Shown piece by piece: positions 17,733 through 27,245 of a DNA stretch of 64,000 nt. The stretch spans positions 124,001 to 188,000 of the forward strand of contig NZ_JALJEJ010000003.1 in NCBI RefSeq assembly GCF_022953055.1, given 5' to 3'. The notes under the pieces are model-generated. The model searched no databases, was not told the origin of the DNA, and saw only the letters and a program-made list of their open reading frames with translations. The stretch's first letter is position 1. Each line of letters starts with the position of its first letter. The DNA comes from Mucilaginibacter straminoryzae. GTDB lineage: Bacteria > Bacteroidota > Bacteroidia > Sphingobacteriales > Sphingobacteriaceae. Both the position numbers and the translations under genes were made by a program.

Positions 17733-19553
17733 TTAGTTTGCTGCCGATGGTGGTGGCGGTACCTTCCTGATCCTTGCCACATCCGCCGGGGTAATAATTT
17801 CAGGCAGGTTGCCAAAGTTAGATTTTACGTAAGTGGCAACTTCGGCTACCTGCTCGTCTGATAAGAAACTGCCGTGTGCCGGCATAATTTCATTATAGGG
17901 TAAGCCTTTAACTGTAACCTGGCCTTTCAAGCCATTCAATATCACGTAAACCAGCCTGAATTTATCATAAACCCATTCTGATTGCGCCAACGGCGGGAAA
18001 CGGTTCCCGTCACCTTTGCCATCACGCTGATGGCAAGATACGCAGTATGTACTGTATATAGCCGAGTTTTTGGGCAGGTCTTTAAATAGATTGTCTGCTA
18101 CTTCGTCGGGGTTTTTGATGTTGGAAGCCGTTTCTTTTCTTTTTTGCATGGCAGCAAGCTGCGACACATTGAACGCCTTTTTATCACCAGGATACATAAT
18201 GCGCCATATTTTACCCTTTTCCGTATCGCTTACATATAACGAACCATCCGGACCCTCAGCAAGACCCATAGGGCGATAAACTGCGTTACTTACACTTACG
18301 ATAGGGTCAACACCGGCAAAGCCATCTGCAAAAACCTCCCATTCGCCGGAAGGCACTCCATTTTTAAACGGAACAAAGGCCACAATATAACCTGCCTGCG
18401 GATACGGCGCGCGATTAGTAGCGCCATGAAAAGCAATAAATGCCCCATTGCGATATCTTTCAGGGAATTGCTTGCCATGATAGAATAGCAAGTCGTTTGG
18501 TGCAAAGTGTGCAGGAAACCCGATCAATGGTTTTTGCAATTTCGGGCCATCGCCTTCTTTGATTTTATCGCCGCCGAACTCTGGGTTCAGTAATTTTTTA
18601 CCCTTGATCTGGTCATAGTAATAGTAAGGCCAGCCACCATTTAAGCCCTGGTTTACCTTAAAGAACTCTTCTGCCGGAAGCACGGCACTTTCCCACTGGC
18701 TGTAAATATCTGGCCAAAGCAACCTAAAATCATCTCTTCCGTGGTTTATAGTATAAAGCGACTTGCTTTTCGGATCCCAGTCCATCGCCACAATACTACG
18801 TAAACCTGTTGCGTAACGCACGCCGTCACCTTGTTTCTGGTTTAATTTATCCGCATCAAACATCCAGATACCGCCATGATCTTTCAGGAGCGGGTTACCA
18901 TTGTCTGCAGATAAAGGATCGCCTACCCCTTTTGATCCGGGAACCCGGTTCTTCTCCTGGCCCGCGTTTGAGCCCGCTCCCCAGCCAACAAAGATGTGCC
19001 CTTTGTTGTCAAAAGCCAATGGTTTGGTCTGATGTTCGTGATAAGGCGGAACGTCAGCAACAATGGTGTCTAATTTATTATCGGGGATCAGTTCTCCCGG
19101 GTTAAGCTTCGTCCGGTAAACCATCAGTTCCGAGCTGAAATAAAGATAGCCTTTGTGTACGCGCATGGCGGTTCCGTATGAGCCACCATCATACTTACCA
19201 AAAGGCTGGATAATATCCATTTTGCCATCGCCATTGGTGTCCCGCAAAGCTATATTTCCATAGCCGCCATTAAGGTTATGAAATCGGGCCTTCACATAGA
19301 TATCGCCGTTATCGTTCACGGCAATATGCCTTGCTCTTCCCTTTAGACTGTCAACCACCACAACTGCGCGAAAACCGTCCGGAAGGTATAATCCCCCGTT
19401 GTCTGCATCGGGTTTCGGTAGGTTGGGTTTACCGCCATACCAGGCAGATGCAGTAAAAATAAAAAGAACGCCTCCGCCAAAAATCTTAAGATAGCGGCTT
19501 TTAACAAACCGGAGGCGATGCCTTCCCTTTTGTTTAAGTTTTTCCAGGTTCAT
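17733..19553 (-). CDS. PQQ-type sugar dehydrogenase-like propeller with C-terminal cytochrome c domain
   Basis: The 606-residue protein has an N-terminal membrane anchor (about residues 22-40), a beta-propeller of the sorbosone/glucose dehydrogenase type (GFRAVVVVDSLKGRARHIAV, GRDDFRLLWPDIYS, VYRPMGLAEGPDGSLYVSDTEKGKIWRI) and a C-terminal cytochrome c domain starting near residue 503 (CVSCH: C504, C507, H508). The propeller family commonly uses PQQ. The cytochrome would accept the electrons, and the small cytochrome at 16386 could relay them. The substrate is not determined. No PQQ synthesis genes are in the window, so the cofactor would have to be scavenged or made elsewhere. Confidence 0.88.
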   Translation of the reverse strand: MNLEKLKQKGRHRLRFVKSRYLKIFGGGVLFIFTASAWYGGKPNLPKPDADNGGLYLPDGFRAVVVVDSLKGRARHIAVNDNGDIYVKARFHNLNGGYGNIALRDTNGDGKMDIIQPFGKYDGGSYGTAMRVHKGYLYFSSELMVYRTKLNPGELIPDNKLDTIVADVPPYHEHQTKPLAFDNKGHIFVGWGAGSNAGQEKNRVPGSKGVGDPLSADNGNPLLKDHGGIWMFDADKLNQKQGDGVRYATGLRSIVAMDWDPKSKSLYTINHGRDDFRLLWPDIYSQWESAVLPAEEFFKVNQGLNGGWPYYYYDQIKGKKLLNPEFGGDKIKEGDGPKLQKPLIGFPAHFAPNDLLFYHGKQFPERYRNGAFIAFHGATNRAPYPQAGYIVAFVPFKNGVPSGEWEVFADGFAGVDPIVSVSNAVYRPMGLAEGPDGSLYVSDTEKGKIWRIMYPGDKKAFNVSQLAAMQKRKETASNIKNPDEVADNLFKDLPKNSAIYSTYCVSCHQRDGKGDGNRFPPLAQSEWVYDKFRLVYVILNGLKGQVTVKGLPYNEIMPAHGSFLSDEQVAEVATYVKSNFGNLPEIITPADVARIRKVPPPPSAAN

Positions 19554-19752
19554 TAATATAAATGTTTGATTAATTGGTTTGCTGATGCTAAGAGTTCCCT
19601 AAATTAAAATATTTGAGAAACCAGAACGCTACAAAGACACAGCAAAACAACTAAAAGACCAATGCCAACATAAAAGTTACATATTTTTTTATAATGTAAA
19701 ACTGAAGGTGGCAAGTCGAAGCATTATTTACATCCAAATTGTGCTGTTTGGT

Positions 19753-19760
19753 TATATTTG
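19753..19760 (+). promoter_or_regulatory. Putative -7 promoter element of the GH25 gene
   Basis: TATATTTG is an exact TAnnTTTG match and ends four bases before an in-frame GTG at 19765. It lies inside the frame that would be used if translation began at GTG 19708, which argues for the downstream start. Confidence 0.42.
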
Positions 19761-19764
19761 CAGG

Positions 19765-20736
19765 GTGAATACGGTAAAGCGGTCGTCAGATAATCAGAAG
19801 CCCAGGAAAAGAACTGTTGCTGTTCCGCCGGAATTAGCGCCGTTGGAAACCAAAACCCCAAAAGTTAAATCAGCACCAAAACCAAGGGCGAAGTCGACCA
19901 CAACTACCAAAAGAAAACCTGCAAAAAAGAAAAATCAGCACAACCCGTTTTCTCTTTGGCTGAAGGTCGCTGGCGTTTTTTTACTGTTAATACTCCTCTC
20001 CCCGCTTTATTATCAATACATCAGCAGAGGATTTAGCAATGCGTGGCGCTGGCTTACAGAATCTGGTGATAACAAGTATTCGCGCAAGTACCATAGCTTC
20101 GATATCCGCATCCCTAACGGTTTTAAAATACATGGCATAGATGTATCCTACGCCCAGGGTAAGATAGACTGGCAGCAGGTAAGCGCCATGGAAGAAGACA
20201 GCGTTCGTGTTCGTTTTGCATTTATCAAGGCAACAGAAGGCGAATCGCACCTCGATCCTTTCTTTACCCGTAACTGGCGGGAAGCGCCAAAGGCAGGAAT
20301 TATTTGCGGTGCGTACCATTATTTCCGCGCTAATAAAAGTGGCCTTTGGCAGGCGCTGTTTTACCTAAACAAAGTACAGCCAGAGCGCGGCGACCTGCCC
20401 CCGGTGGTTGACATAGAAGAACTGAGCGGGGCAACGCCAACACAAATGCGGCACGAGCTTCAGCGTTTCCTGGAGCGTGTGAAGAAAGACACGCACACCC
20501 AGCCTATTATTTATTCGAGCCTGAATTTTTACCAAACATACCTGGCAGGGCATTTTGATAATTACCCGCTCTGGCTGGCGCATTATTATACAGACCGTTT
20601 AGGTGCCGCAGCGACTACTAACTGGCACTTCTGGCAACACTCGGACGAAGCGCACATTAAAGGCATCAGGCACCGGGTAGACTTTAACGTTTTTAAAGGC
20701 GATAGTCTATCTTTCGAGAAGCTGCGCATCCCTTAA
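19765..20736 (+). CDS. GH25 family lysozyme, membrane-anchored
   Basis: An in-frame GTG at 19708 exists, but the promoter-like TATATTTG at 19753 points to GTG 19765, giving 323 residues. A basic Lys/Pro-rich N-terminus precedes one membrane segment (LWLKVAGVFLLLILLSPLYY). The catalytic GH25 barrel follows: HGIDVSYAQGKIDWQ at its start, FIKATEG, YHYFR, and the catalytic pair in VVDIEEL. GH25 enzymes hydrolyse the MurNAc-GlcNAc bond of peptidoglycan. The orientation suggests the catalytic domain lies in the periplasm. It stands alone between two divergent units. Confidence 0.88.
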   Translation: MNTVKRSSDNQKPRKRTVAVPPELAPLETKTPKVKSAPKPRAKSTTTTKRKPAKKKNQHNPFSLWLKVAGVFLLLILLSPLYYQYISRGFSNAWRWLTESGDNKYSRKYHSFDIRIPNGFKIHGIDVSYAQGKIDWQQVSAMEEDSVRVRFAFIKATEGESHLDPFFTRNWREAPKAGIICGAYHYFRANKSGLWQALFYLNKVQPERGDLPPVVDIEELSGATPTQMRHELQRFLERVKKDTHTQPIIYSSLNFYQTYLAGHFDNYPLWLAHYYTDRLGAAATTNWHFWQHSDEAHIKGIRHRVDFNVFKGDSLSFEKLRIP

Positions 20737-20795
20737 GAATACATTTTGCAAACATTTCGGGCAAATGGTGTTTATTTGAGCATAGTTTCAAGCAT

Positions 20796-22163
20796 ATGGA
20801 AATTACTTCAATCAACCCGGCTAATAACCAACCCATTAAAACCTACCAGGCTGACAGCGCAGAGGTCGCGGAAGAAAAGATCAGGAAAACACATGAAGCG
20901 TGGTTAAACTGGAAACATACCTCTTTCGCGGAAAGAAGTACCCTTCTTAAGAAAATGGCTGCGGTGTTGCGGAAACGTGCTGACGAGCTGGCGCGGTTAA
21001 TGGCTTTGGAAATGGGGAAACCGTTGCAACAGGGCGCATCTGAAGTAGAAAAATGTGCCGCCGTTTGCGAGTACTACGCAAATCATGCCGAGGCGCACCT
21101 GCAAGATCAGGTGATTGAAACTGATGCATCTCGAAGCTTTGTCACTTTTCAGCCGATTGGCGTTGTGCTGGCCATTATGCCATGGAACTTTCCTTTCTGG
21201 CAACTGTTCCGCTTTCTTGCGCCAGCGCTTGCTGCCGGTAATTGCGGTGTGTTGAAACATGCTTCGAACGTACCGGGATGTGCATTGGCTGCAGAAGAAA
21301 TTGTACGGGAAGCCGGGTTTCCTGCAGATGTATTTCAGACTTTATTAGTCGGCAGTGATCTGATCCCAAAAATCATCGAGAATAAACTAATAAAAGCCGT
21401 TACCCTGACAGGCAGCACGCAGGCTGGGCAAAAAGTAGCACAGCAAGCCGGTGCTGTTCTTAAAAAGACGGTTTTGGAATTGGGCGGAAGCGATGCCTAT
21501 GTGGTATTGGAAGATGCTGACCTGGAACTTGCTGCCGAAACTTGTGTAAATAGCAGGCTGATCAACAGCGGGCAAAGCTGTATTGCGGCAAAGCGGTTTA
21601 TTGTAATAGAGTCAGTTGCAGGGCAGTTCACGGAGTTTTTCAAAGCTAAAATGGCAGCGAAAAAAATGGGCGACCCACTTGAACAAGGCGTTGAAGTTGG
21701 TCCCCAAGCGCGTAAAGATCTGCGCGATGATCTTCATCAACAGGTGCTGAAAACAATTGAAAAAGGAGCGAAATGTATCTTAGGTGGTGAAATACCGGCA
21801 GGTGATCATGCCTTTTATCCGCCAACTATCCTGACAGATGTAAAACCAGGCATGCCGGCATTTGATGAAGAACTGTTTGGACCGGTAGCAGCCATTATTG
21901 TTGCCAAGGACGAAGCCGAAGCGATACAATTGGCAAACCAAAGCGTATTTGGGTTAGGATCGGCCGTGTTTACAAAAGATATAGCCAGAGGAGAAGCGAT
22001 TGCCGCCCAACAACTGGAAGCCGGTTCGGTATTTGTGAATGCGCTGGTAAAATCAGACCCAAGATTGCCTTTTGGCGGTATCAAAGAATCGGGTTACGGC
22101 CGGGAACTGGGCATGTTCGGCATACATGAATTTGTGAACATTAAAACCGTATTTATTAAATAA
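20796..22163 (+). CDS. NAD(P)-dependent succinate-semialdehyde dehydrogenase-like aldehyde dehydrogenase
   Basis: The 455-residue protein is a full aldehyde dehydrogenase: PWNFPFWQ in the cofactor region, LTGSTQAG, the catalytic Glu in VLELGGSDAYVV (near residue 227) and the nucleophile Cys in INSGQSCIAAKRF (near residue 260). The closest-looking group is the short succinate-semialdehyde dehydrogenase branch, but substrate specificity cannot be fixed by eye. It starts with ATG 60 bp after the GH25 gene and may share its transcript or have its own promoter. Confidence 0.9.
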   Translation: MEITSINPANNQPIKTYQADSAEVAEEKIRKTHEAWLNWKHTSFAERSTLLKKMAAVLRKRADELARLMALEMGKPLQQGASEVEKCAAVCEYYANHAEAHLQDQVIETDASRSFVTFQPIGVVLAIMPWNFPFWQLFRFLAPALAAGNCGVLKHASNVPGCALAAEEIVREAGFPADVFQTLLVGSDLIPKIIENKLIKAVTLTGSTQAGQKVAQQAGAVLKKTVLELGGSDAYVVLEDADLELAAETCVNSRLINSGQSCIAAKRFIVIESVAGQFTEFFKAKMAAKKMGDPLEQGVEVGPQARKDLRDDLHQQVLKTIEKGAKCILGGEIPAGDHAFYPPTILTDVKPGMPAFDEELFGPVAAIIVAKDEAEAIQLANQSVFGLGSAVFTKDIARGEAIAAQQLEAGSVFVNALVKSDPRLPFGGIKESGYGRELGMFGIHEFVNIKTVFIK

Positions 22164-22199
22164 TAAACAGCGTTATTACGCAGACTAATAGGATTTGTA

Positions 22200-22538
22200 T
22201 TAATTAAGCGGTCTGCGCGGGCGTTTTGGCCGAGTGGGATCAAATGATGGACGCTCTGTAGGCCTGCGCTGCATTGGCCGCCTAACCGGTGCCTGCTGTT
22301 CTTCTACAATGTTTAGCTGAAGTTCCCTGCCGCGCATTTCGGTTCCGTTAAGTGCGTCTTTTGCAGCCAAAGCTTGTTCTTCTCCCGCTACTTCAACAAA
22401 AGCATAACCTTTACACTTTCCGGTTTTTCTATCGCGCACAATTTTAATCGTCTGAATATCGCAATACGGTCCCAGCAGCTGTGCAATTTGCATTTCATCT
22501 GCATCTAAAGGAAAACCGCCGACAAAGAGTTTGGTCAT
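22200..22538 (-). CDS. RRM-type RNA-binding protein
   Basis: A 112-residue protein made of one RNA-recognition motif and a basic Arg/Pro-rich tail. RNP2 is LFVGGF (residues 4-9) and RNP1 is KGYAFVEV (43-50). Such single-RRM proteins are common in Bacteroidota and cyanobacteria, where they bind RNA and are often linked to cold or stress responses; that role is known for relatives only. It has its own TATATTTG element 19 bp upstream. Confidence 0.93.
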   Translation of the reverse strand: MTKLFVGGFPLDADEMQIAQLLGPYCDIQTIKIVRDRKTGKCKGYAFVEVAGEEQALAAKDALNGTEMRGRELQLNIVEEQQAPVRRPMQRRPTERPSFDPTRPKRPRRPLN

Positions 22539-22557
22539 CTACTTACAGGGTATGCGG

Positions 22558-22565
22558 CAAATATA
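22558..22565 (-). promoter_or_regulatory. Putative -7 promoter element of the RRM gene
   Basis: On the minus strand this reads TATATTTG, an exact consensus match, 19 bp upstream of the RRM start codon at 22538. Confidence 0.5.
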
Positions 22566-22603
22566 GAAAATTTATTAAGGTTACTCAGAATTTGACGACG
22601 ATC

Positions 22604-23620
22604 CTAATGCTGCTCGCGATGCTTATCCTTCTGAAAACTATAGTACAGGTAGAACAACGCCGGAATGATGAAAACACTACCGATAATTAAAGCCCAGCCC
22701 AACGTATTCATACTGGCTGCAGGTGCCTGATGCCTGAAAAGTGAAAGGTTATTGCCTGTTTTAAGCACAATGAAATTCGGGAAATGCACGTAAGTAACCG
22801 CCAGCAGGATCATCGTAGCCTGAAAGCCTGCCAATATCCGCGGAAAGATCGTCTTGCCTCTGGCGACTAATACCCAAAGTAATATCAGCGAAAGCGTAGC
22901 CAGGATGACGGCAATAAGGCCAATCGTGTTACCAAACACCCATTTAACCAGTGGAATATGCTCCGCTTCGGCCGCAATAAAAACTACCGCGCCACAGCCT
23001 ACAGTTACAATGTTCCATACCCTTGCTTTATAAATAAACTCCTTTGCATCAACTGGATTCGCAGCCTCACCTATCAAATAAATAGAAGCAAGGAAACTGC
23101 AAAGAGAAACCGTGAATAAACCAATGGCAACAGAAAACCAATTGAGCCAGCTGTATACATAAGCGTGAAGAAAATCGGTAGCGGAAGGGTCTATCCTGCC
23201 CGAAATTGCGCTTCCCGCGATAATGCCGAGAAACAGCGGTGTAACGAAACTTGAGTATAGGAAAATCCGGTCGTAGATTTTCTGCATGTTGTCTACAACG
23301 GCGTCGTAATTCCGGAAGACGAACGCTGTACCCCTTGCGGTAATCCCCAACAGCATCACCACCAACGGAATGTGCAGGTAAATAGACATGGTACTATAAA
23401 TAGCCGGAAACCCTACGAATAAAATCACCACGGCGATTACCAACCACATGTGGTTAGCTTCCCATATGGGGCCAATGGCTTGGTAAGCTGCTTTGCGTGT
23501 ACGCCCGCGGTGTGGCTGCGGCGTAAATAATTCAATAATTCCAGCACCGAAGTCGGCCCCGCCAAGTACCAGGTACAACAATATCGACAGCCACAAAAAT
23601 ATGATGATAACGTAATGCAT
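22604..23620 (-). CDS. cydB: Cytochrome bd quinol oxidase subunit II
   Basis: This 338-residue membrane protein has the CydB start (LGGADFGAGIIELF), the GPIWEANHMWLV signature and about eight or nine membrane segments. It follows cydA with four bases between, forming the standard operon. Subunit II supports assembly and stability of the haem-bearing subunit. The complex reduces oxygen to water with high affinity at the inner membrane. Confidence 0.96.
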   Translation of the reverse strand: MHYVIIIFLWLSILLYLVLGGADFGAGIIELFTPQPHRGRTRKAAYQAIGPIWEANHMWLVIAVVILFVGFPAIYSTMSIYLHIPLVVMLLGITARGTAFVFRNYDAVVDNMQKIYDRIFLYSSFVTPLFLGIIAGSAISGRIDPSATDFLHAYVYSWLNWFSVAIGLFTVSLCSFLASIYLIGEAANPVDAKEFIYKARVWNIVTVGCGAVVFIAAEAEHIPLVKWVFGNTIGLIAVILATLSLILLWVLVARGKTIFPRILAGFQATMILLAVTYVHFPNFIVLKTGNNLSLFRHQAPAASMNTLGWALIIGSVFIIPALFYLYYSFQKDKHREQH

Positions 23621-23624
23621 AGCG

Positions 23625-24962
23625 TTAGTGGTGGTTTAGTTGTAAGTCTGCTTCCGGTTTATCATAAACTACAGGTACCATTCGTATTTGCCTATACAAT
23701 AAAAAGATAACTACAATACTCAGCGAAATATAAATTGCAGTAAAGATGTAGAAAGAATAGGCAATGCCCGGCATCGGGGTAACTGCATCGGCCGTGCGCA
23801 TAATACCCTGGATGATCCAGGGTTGCCGGCCTACTTCGGTTACTGTCCATCCGGCTTCTACCGCAATAAATCCTGTAGGTATGGCAGCAACAAAAAGCTT
23901 CAGGAGCCAATTTTTTACCTGCCAGTTTTTCTTAAACCAAAGCGCGGTAAAATAAAGCAGGGCTACCGCCATCATAAACATGCCAAGCCCTACCATAATT
24001 TGAAAGGCGTAATGCGTAATAGCCACCGGTGGCTGATCTTGTTGCGGAATGGTATCCAGGCCGCGCACCTCACCCTTAAAATTATCATGCACCAAAAAGC
24101 TCAGCATACCGGGCAGTTCTATGGCATAGTCTACTTTTTTTTCCTTTTCGTTAGGTACACCGCCGATTAATAAAGGTGCGGGCGTAGTAGTATGGAAATA
24201 AGCTTCCATAGCGGCAAGCTTAGCGGGTTGCCTTTTCGCAACGCTCTTGGCTGCAATATCCCCGGCAAAGGGCTGCAGTATGGCAGCTATGCAAGCAAAA
24301 ACTGCTGCAATTTTAAAAGCCGTTTTATGAAAGGCGACATTCCGTTTACGAATAATCATTAACGCGTGGACGCCTGCTACGGCGAAACCTGTAGCCGCAA
24401 AAGCAGCCAGTGTCATGTGCAGGGCTTCGGCAAACCAGGCGTTGTTAAACATGGCCTTTATCGGGTCGATGTTCAAATACTGCCCGTTCACGTAATCAAA
24501 TCCTGCCGGGCTGTTCATCCAGGAGTTGCCAGCTACTACCAATATCCCGGAAGCTAAACCGCTGACGCCTACCACTACCCCGGTAAACCAATGAAAAGCC
24601 GGGTTCAGCTTTCCCCATCCGTATAAAAAGAAACCAAGTGCAATCGCCTCGATGAAAAAAGCCGTACCTTCCAGCGAGAACGGCATGCCGAATATAGGCC
24701 CTGCATGTTGCATAAACTTCGGCCAGAGCAGACCCAGTTCGAAGGAAAGTATCGTACCCGATACCGCCCCCGTTGCAAAAAAGATCGCCACGCCCTTGCT
24801 CCACGCTTTTGCTACATTCTGATAATGCGGATTTTTAGTTTTCAGCCATTTATAGTGTGCTACCGCCATAAAAAACGGCATCACCATGCCAATACACGCG
24901 TAAATGATATGAAAGCCAAGCGAAAGCGCCATCTGCGATCGGGCAGCGAGGAAATCGTCCAT
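23625..24962 (-). CDS. cydA: Cytochrome bd quinol oxidase subunit I
   Basis: The 445-residue protein carries the CydA N-terminus with the haem-ligand His18 (SLGFHIIYA), the GRQPWI motif and about nine membrane segments. It is shorter than E. coli CydA, consistent with the short Q-loop form common in Bacteroidota and Firmicutes. It oxidises menaquinol and reduces oxygen, supporting growth at low oxygen. It heads a two-gene operon with cydB. I see no cydX or cydCD nearby. Confidence 0.96.
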   Translation of the reverse strand: MDDFLAARSQMALSLGFHIIYACIGMVMPFFMAVAHYKWLKTKNPHYQNVAKAWSKGVAIFFATGAVSGTILSFELGLLWPKFMQHAGPIFGMPFSLEGTAFFIEAIALGFFLYGWGKLNPAFHWFTGVVVGVSGLASGILVVAGNSWMNSPAGFDYVNGQYLNIDPIKAMFNNAWFAEALHMTLAAFAATGFAVAGVHALMIIRKRNVAFHKTAFKIAAVFACIAAILQPFAGDIAAKSVAKRQPAKLAAMEAYFHTTTPAPLLIGGVPNEKEKKVDYAIELPGMLSFLVHDNFKGEVRGLDTIPQQDQPPVAITHYAFQIMVGLGMFMMAVALLYFTALWFKKNWQVKNWLLKLFVAAIPTGFIAVEAGWTVTEVGRQPWIIQGIMRTADAVTPMPGIAYSFYIFTAIYISLSIVVIFLLYRQIRMVPVVYDKPEADLQLNHH

Positions 24963-25146
24963 AGTCGTAACCAGTTTGTTACTAAAATAGTATGCAACAG
25001 CTAATCGCCTAATTCTTTTTGCAAATTATATTGAATATGAATTATTATTTCTGTTGCAGGATACTAAATTCTGGCATAGCCGTTTTAAAATTCTGTATTG
25101 CGTTTATGCAAAAGCAATACACTTTATCAACCAAACTGTAAATTAC

Positions 25147-25154
25147 TACCTTTG
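25147..25154 (+). promoter_or_regulatory. Putative -7 element of the epimerase operon
   Basis: TACCTTTG matches TAnnTTTG and lies 27 bp before the ATG at 25182. A TTTA at 25123-25126 sits 20 bp upstream, near the expected -33 position, making this one of the better promoters in the window. Confidence 0.55.
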
Positions 25155-25181
25155 CCAAATGCGGTGTACCGCATTTTTCTT

Positions 25182-26234
25182 ATGAAGATATTAGTTACCG
25201 GTACCGCCGGATTTATCGGATTTTTTGTAGCGATGCGGCTGGCTGAAGCCGGACATGATGTGGTAGGCGTAGATAACCTGAATGATTACTACGACGTTGC
25301 CCTGAAGCATGGCAGGCTGAGAGCTTCTGGCATCAATATCCATTTATTAACCAGCACCGCCCCTATCCAAAGCACCGTTTATCCTAACTACAGCTTTATC
25401 AAGCTAGATATCGCGGATAAAAACAAGGTAAAAGAACTGTTCGAGATTTATCGTTTTGATGCCGTTTGTCACCTGGCTGCCCAGGCGGGAGTACGATACT
25501 CCATTACTAATCCGTTCGATTACGCGTTGAGTAACCTTTCCGGATTTTTAAGTATCCTGGAAGGCTGCCGGCAGATAAAAGTGAAACACCTGGTGTATGC
25601 CAGCAGTTCCAGCGTGTACGGCTTAAATGCCAATACCCCATTCTCTGTACATGCAGGTGCCGATCATCCGGTTAGTCTTTACGCCGCCAGCAAAAAGAGC
25701 AACGAAATGATGGCCCATAGCTATAGTCATCTTTATAATATCCCGGTAACGGGTTTACGTTTCTTCACGGTGTATGGCCCATGGGGCCGCCCGGATATGG
25801 CGTACTTTAAGTTTGCCGATGCTATTATTAAAGGCGAACCGATCAACGTTTACAACAACGGCGAAATGCAGCGCGACTTTACATACGTAGATGACATCGT
25901 AGAAGGTGTGATCCGGGTAATAGACCAGCCTGCACAGGCAAATCCTGCTTGGGATAATAAACATCCGGATCCGGCTACGTCGAGCGCGCCGTACCGTTTA
26001 TATAACATTGGAAACTCTTCGCCGGTTAAACTAATGGATTTTATAGAGGCGCTTGAAAATGCTATCGGCAAAAAGGCGGTAAAAAACATGCTGCCTATGC
26101 AATTGGGCGATGTTGTTTCGACAGATGCAGATATGAAAGACCTGGAGCAGGATTTCCATTATCACCCCAAAACGGATATCCAAACCGGGATTAACAGCTT
26201 TATCGATTGGTTCCGCAAGTTTTACAACGTCTGA
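25182..26234 (+). CDS. NAD-dependent nucleotide-sugar epimerase, UDP-glucuronate 4-epimerase-like
   Basis: The frame opens further upstream, but ATG 25182 starts directly at the first strand of the Rossmann fold (MKILVTGTAGFIGFF), giving 350 residues of normal length. The catalytic Tyr-Lys pair is in SLYAASKKSNE, and the sequence YGPWGRPDMAYFKF is typical of UDP-glucuronate 4-epimerases (capsular type). It probably interconverts UDP-glucuronate and UDP-galacturonate for envelope glycans. Two glycosyltransferases follow on the same strand. Confidence 0.9.
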   Translation: MKILVTGTAGFIGFFVAMRLAEAGHDVVGVDNLNDYYDVALKHGRLRASGINIHLLTSTAPIQSTVYPNYSFIKLDIADKNKVKELFEIYRFDAVCHLAAQAGVRYSITNPFDYALSNLSGFLSILEGCRQIKVKHLVYASSSSVYGLNANTPFSVHAGADHPVSLYAASKKSNEMMAHSYSHLYNIPVTGLRFFTVYGPWGRPDMAYFKFADAIIKGEPINVYNNGEMQRDFTYVDDIVEGVIRVIDQPAQANPAWDNKHPDPATSSAPYRLYNIGNSSPVKLMDFIEALENAIGKKAVKNMLPMQLGDVVSTDADMKDLEQDFHYHPKTDIQTGINSFIDWFRKFYNV

Positions 26235-26276
26235 AGCCCTGCTATTAAAGGTTAGCAAAACGGCGCCGATTTTTTA

Positions 26277-26284
26277 TATTTTTG
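26277..26284 (+). promoter_or_regulatory. Putative -7 element before the first GT2 gene
   Basis: TATTTTTG fits TAnnTTTG and ends 10 bp before the ATG at 26295, implying a very short leader. Confidence 0.4.
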
Positions 26285-26294
26285 TCCTTATTCA

Positions 26295-27245
26295 ATGGAT
26301 ATATCTGTAGTAGTACCCGCTTTTGACGAAGCTGAATCCCTGCCCGAACTTACCGCGTGGATTGCGCGGGTAATGGAAGCCCATAACTTTACTTACGAGG
26401 TAATTATTATTGATGATGGTAGCCGCGATACCACATGGGAAACCATTTGTCAGTTGCATCAACAGCACCCATCTGTGCATGGTATTAAGTTCCGCCGTAA
26501 CTACGGTAAGTCAGCAGCTTTAAATACGGGTTTTGAGGCTGCTAAAGGTGATGTAATCATTACGATGGATGCTGACCTACAGGATAGCCCGGATGAAATT
26601 CCGGAACTGTACCGGATGATCATGGAAGAAAAGTACGACCTGGTTTCGGGTTGGAAGGCTAAACGCTATGATCCGGTAAGCAAAACTATCCCAACCAAGC
26701 TTTTTAATGCCGCTACGCGCAAAATGTCGGGTATTGATAACCTGCACGATTTTAATTGCGGACTGAAGTCATACCGCCGCGCCGTGGTGAAAAACATAGA
26801 GGTTTACGGCGAAATGCACCGATATATACCGGTGCTGGCAAAGTGGGCCGGCTTCAGGAATATTGGCGAGAAAGTAGTAGAACACCGTGCCCGCAAATAC
26901 GGGAAGACGAAGTTTGGCATGAGCAGGTTTATTAATGGCTTTCTTGATCTGCTTTCGATATTCTTCGTCGGTAAGTTTGGTAAACGCCCTATGCACTTTT
27001 TTGGTACCATGGGTGTGTTGAGCTTTTTTATCGGTATGGTGATGGCCATCTGGATCATTGCAGAAAAACTTGAGCACATTGCCAATAACGAACCCTACCG
27101 TAATGCAACAGACAATCCCCTATTCTATTTTGCATTGGTAGCAATCATATTGGGTTCGCAACTGTTCCTAACCGGCTTTGTTGCCGAATTAGTATCCAGA
27201 AGCGCCAGTGACCGTAACAAGTACCAGATTGAGGAAACGGTGTAA
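26295..27245 (+). CDS. GT2 glycosyltransferase, polyprenyl-phosphate sugar transferase type
   Basis: The 316-residue protein has a GT-A domain (VVVPAFDEAESLPEL, IIIDDGSRDTT, and the metal-binding DADLQD) and two C-terminal membrane segments. This is the DPM1/GtrB/ArnC architecture, which moves a sugar from a nucleotide to a polyprenyl phosphate at the inner membrane. The DFNCGLKSYRR segment supports that subgroup. The sugar is unknown. A paralogue-like gene occurs at 53124. Confidence 0.9.
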   Translation: MDISVVVPAFDEAESLPELTAWIARVMEAHNFTYEVIIIDDGSRDTTWETICQLHQQHPSVHGIKFRRNYGKSAALNTGFEAAKGDVIITMDADLQDSPDEIPELYRMIMEEKYDLVSGWKAKRYDPVSKTIPTKLFNAATRKMSGIDNLHDFNCGLKSYRRAVVKNIEVYGEMHRYIPVLAKWAGFRNIGEKVVEHRARKYGKTKFGMSRFINGFLDLLSIFFVGKFGKRPMHFFGTMGVLSFFIGMVMAIWIIAEKLEHIANNEPYRNATDNPLFYFALVAIILGSQLFLTGFVAELVSRSASDRNKYQIEETV

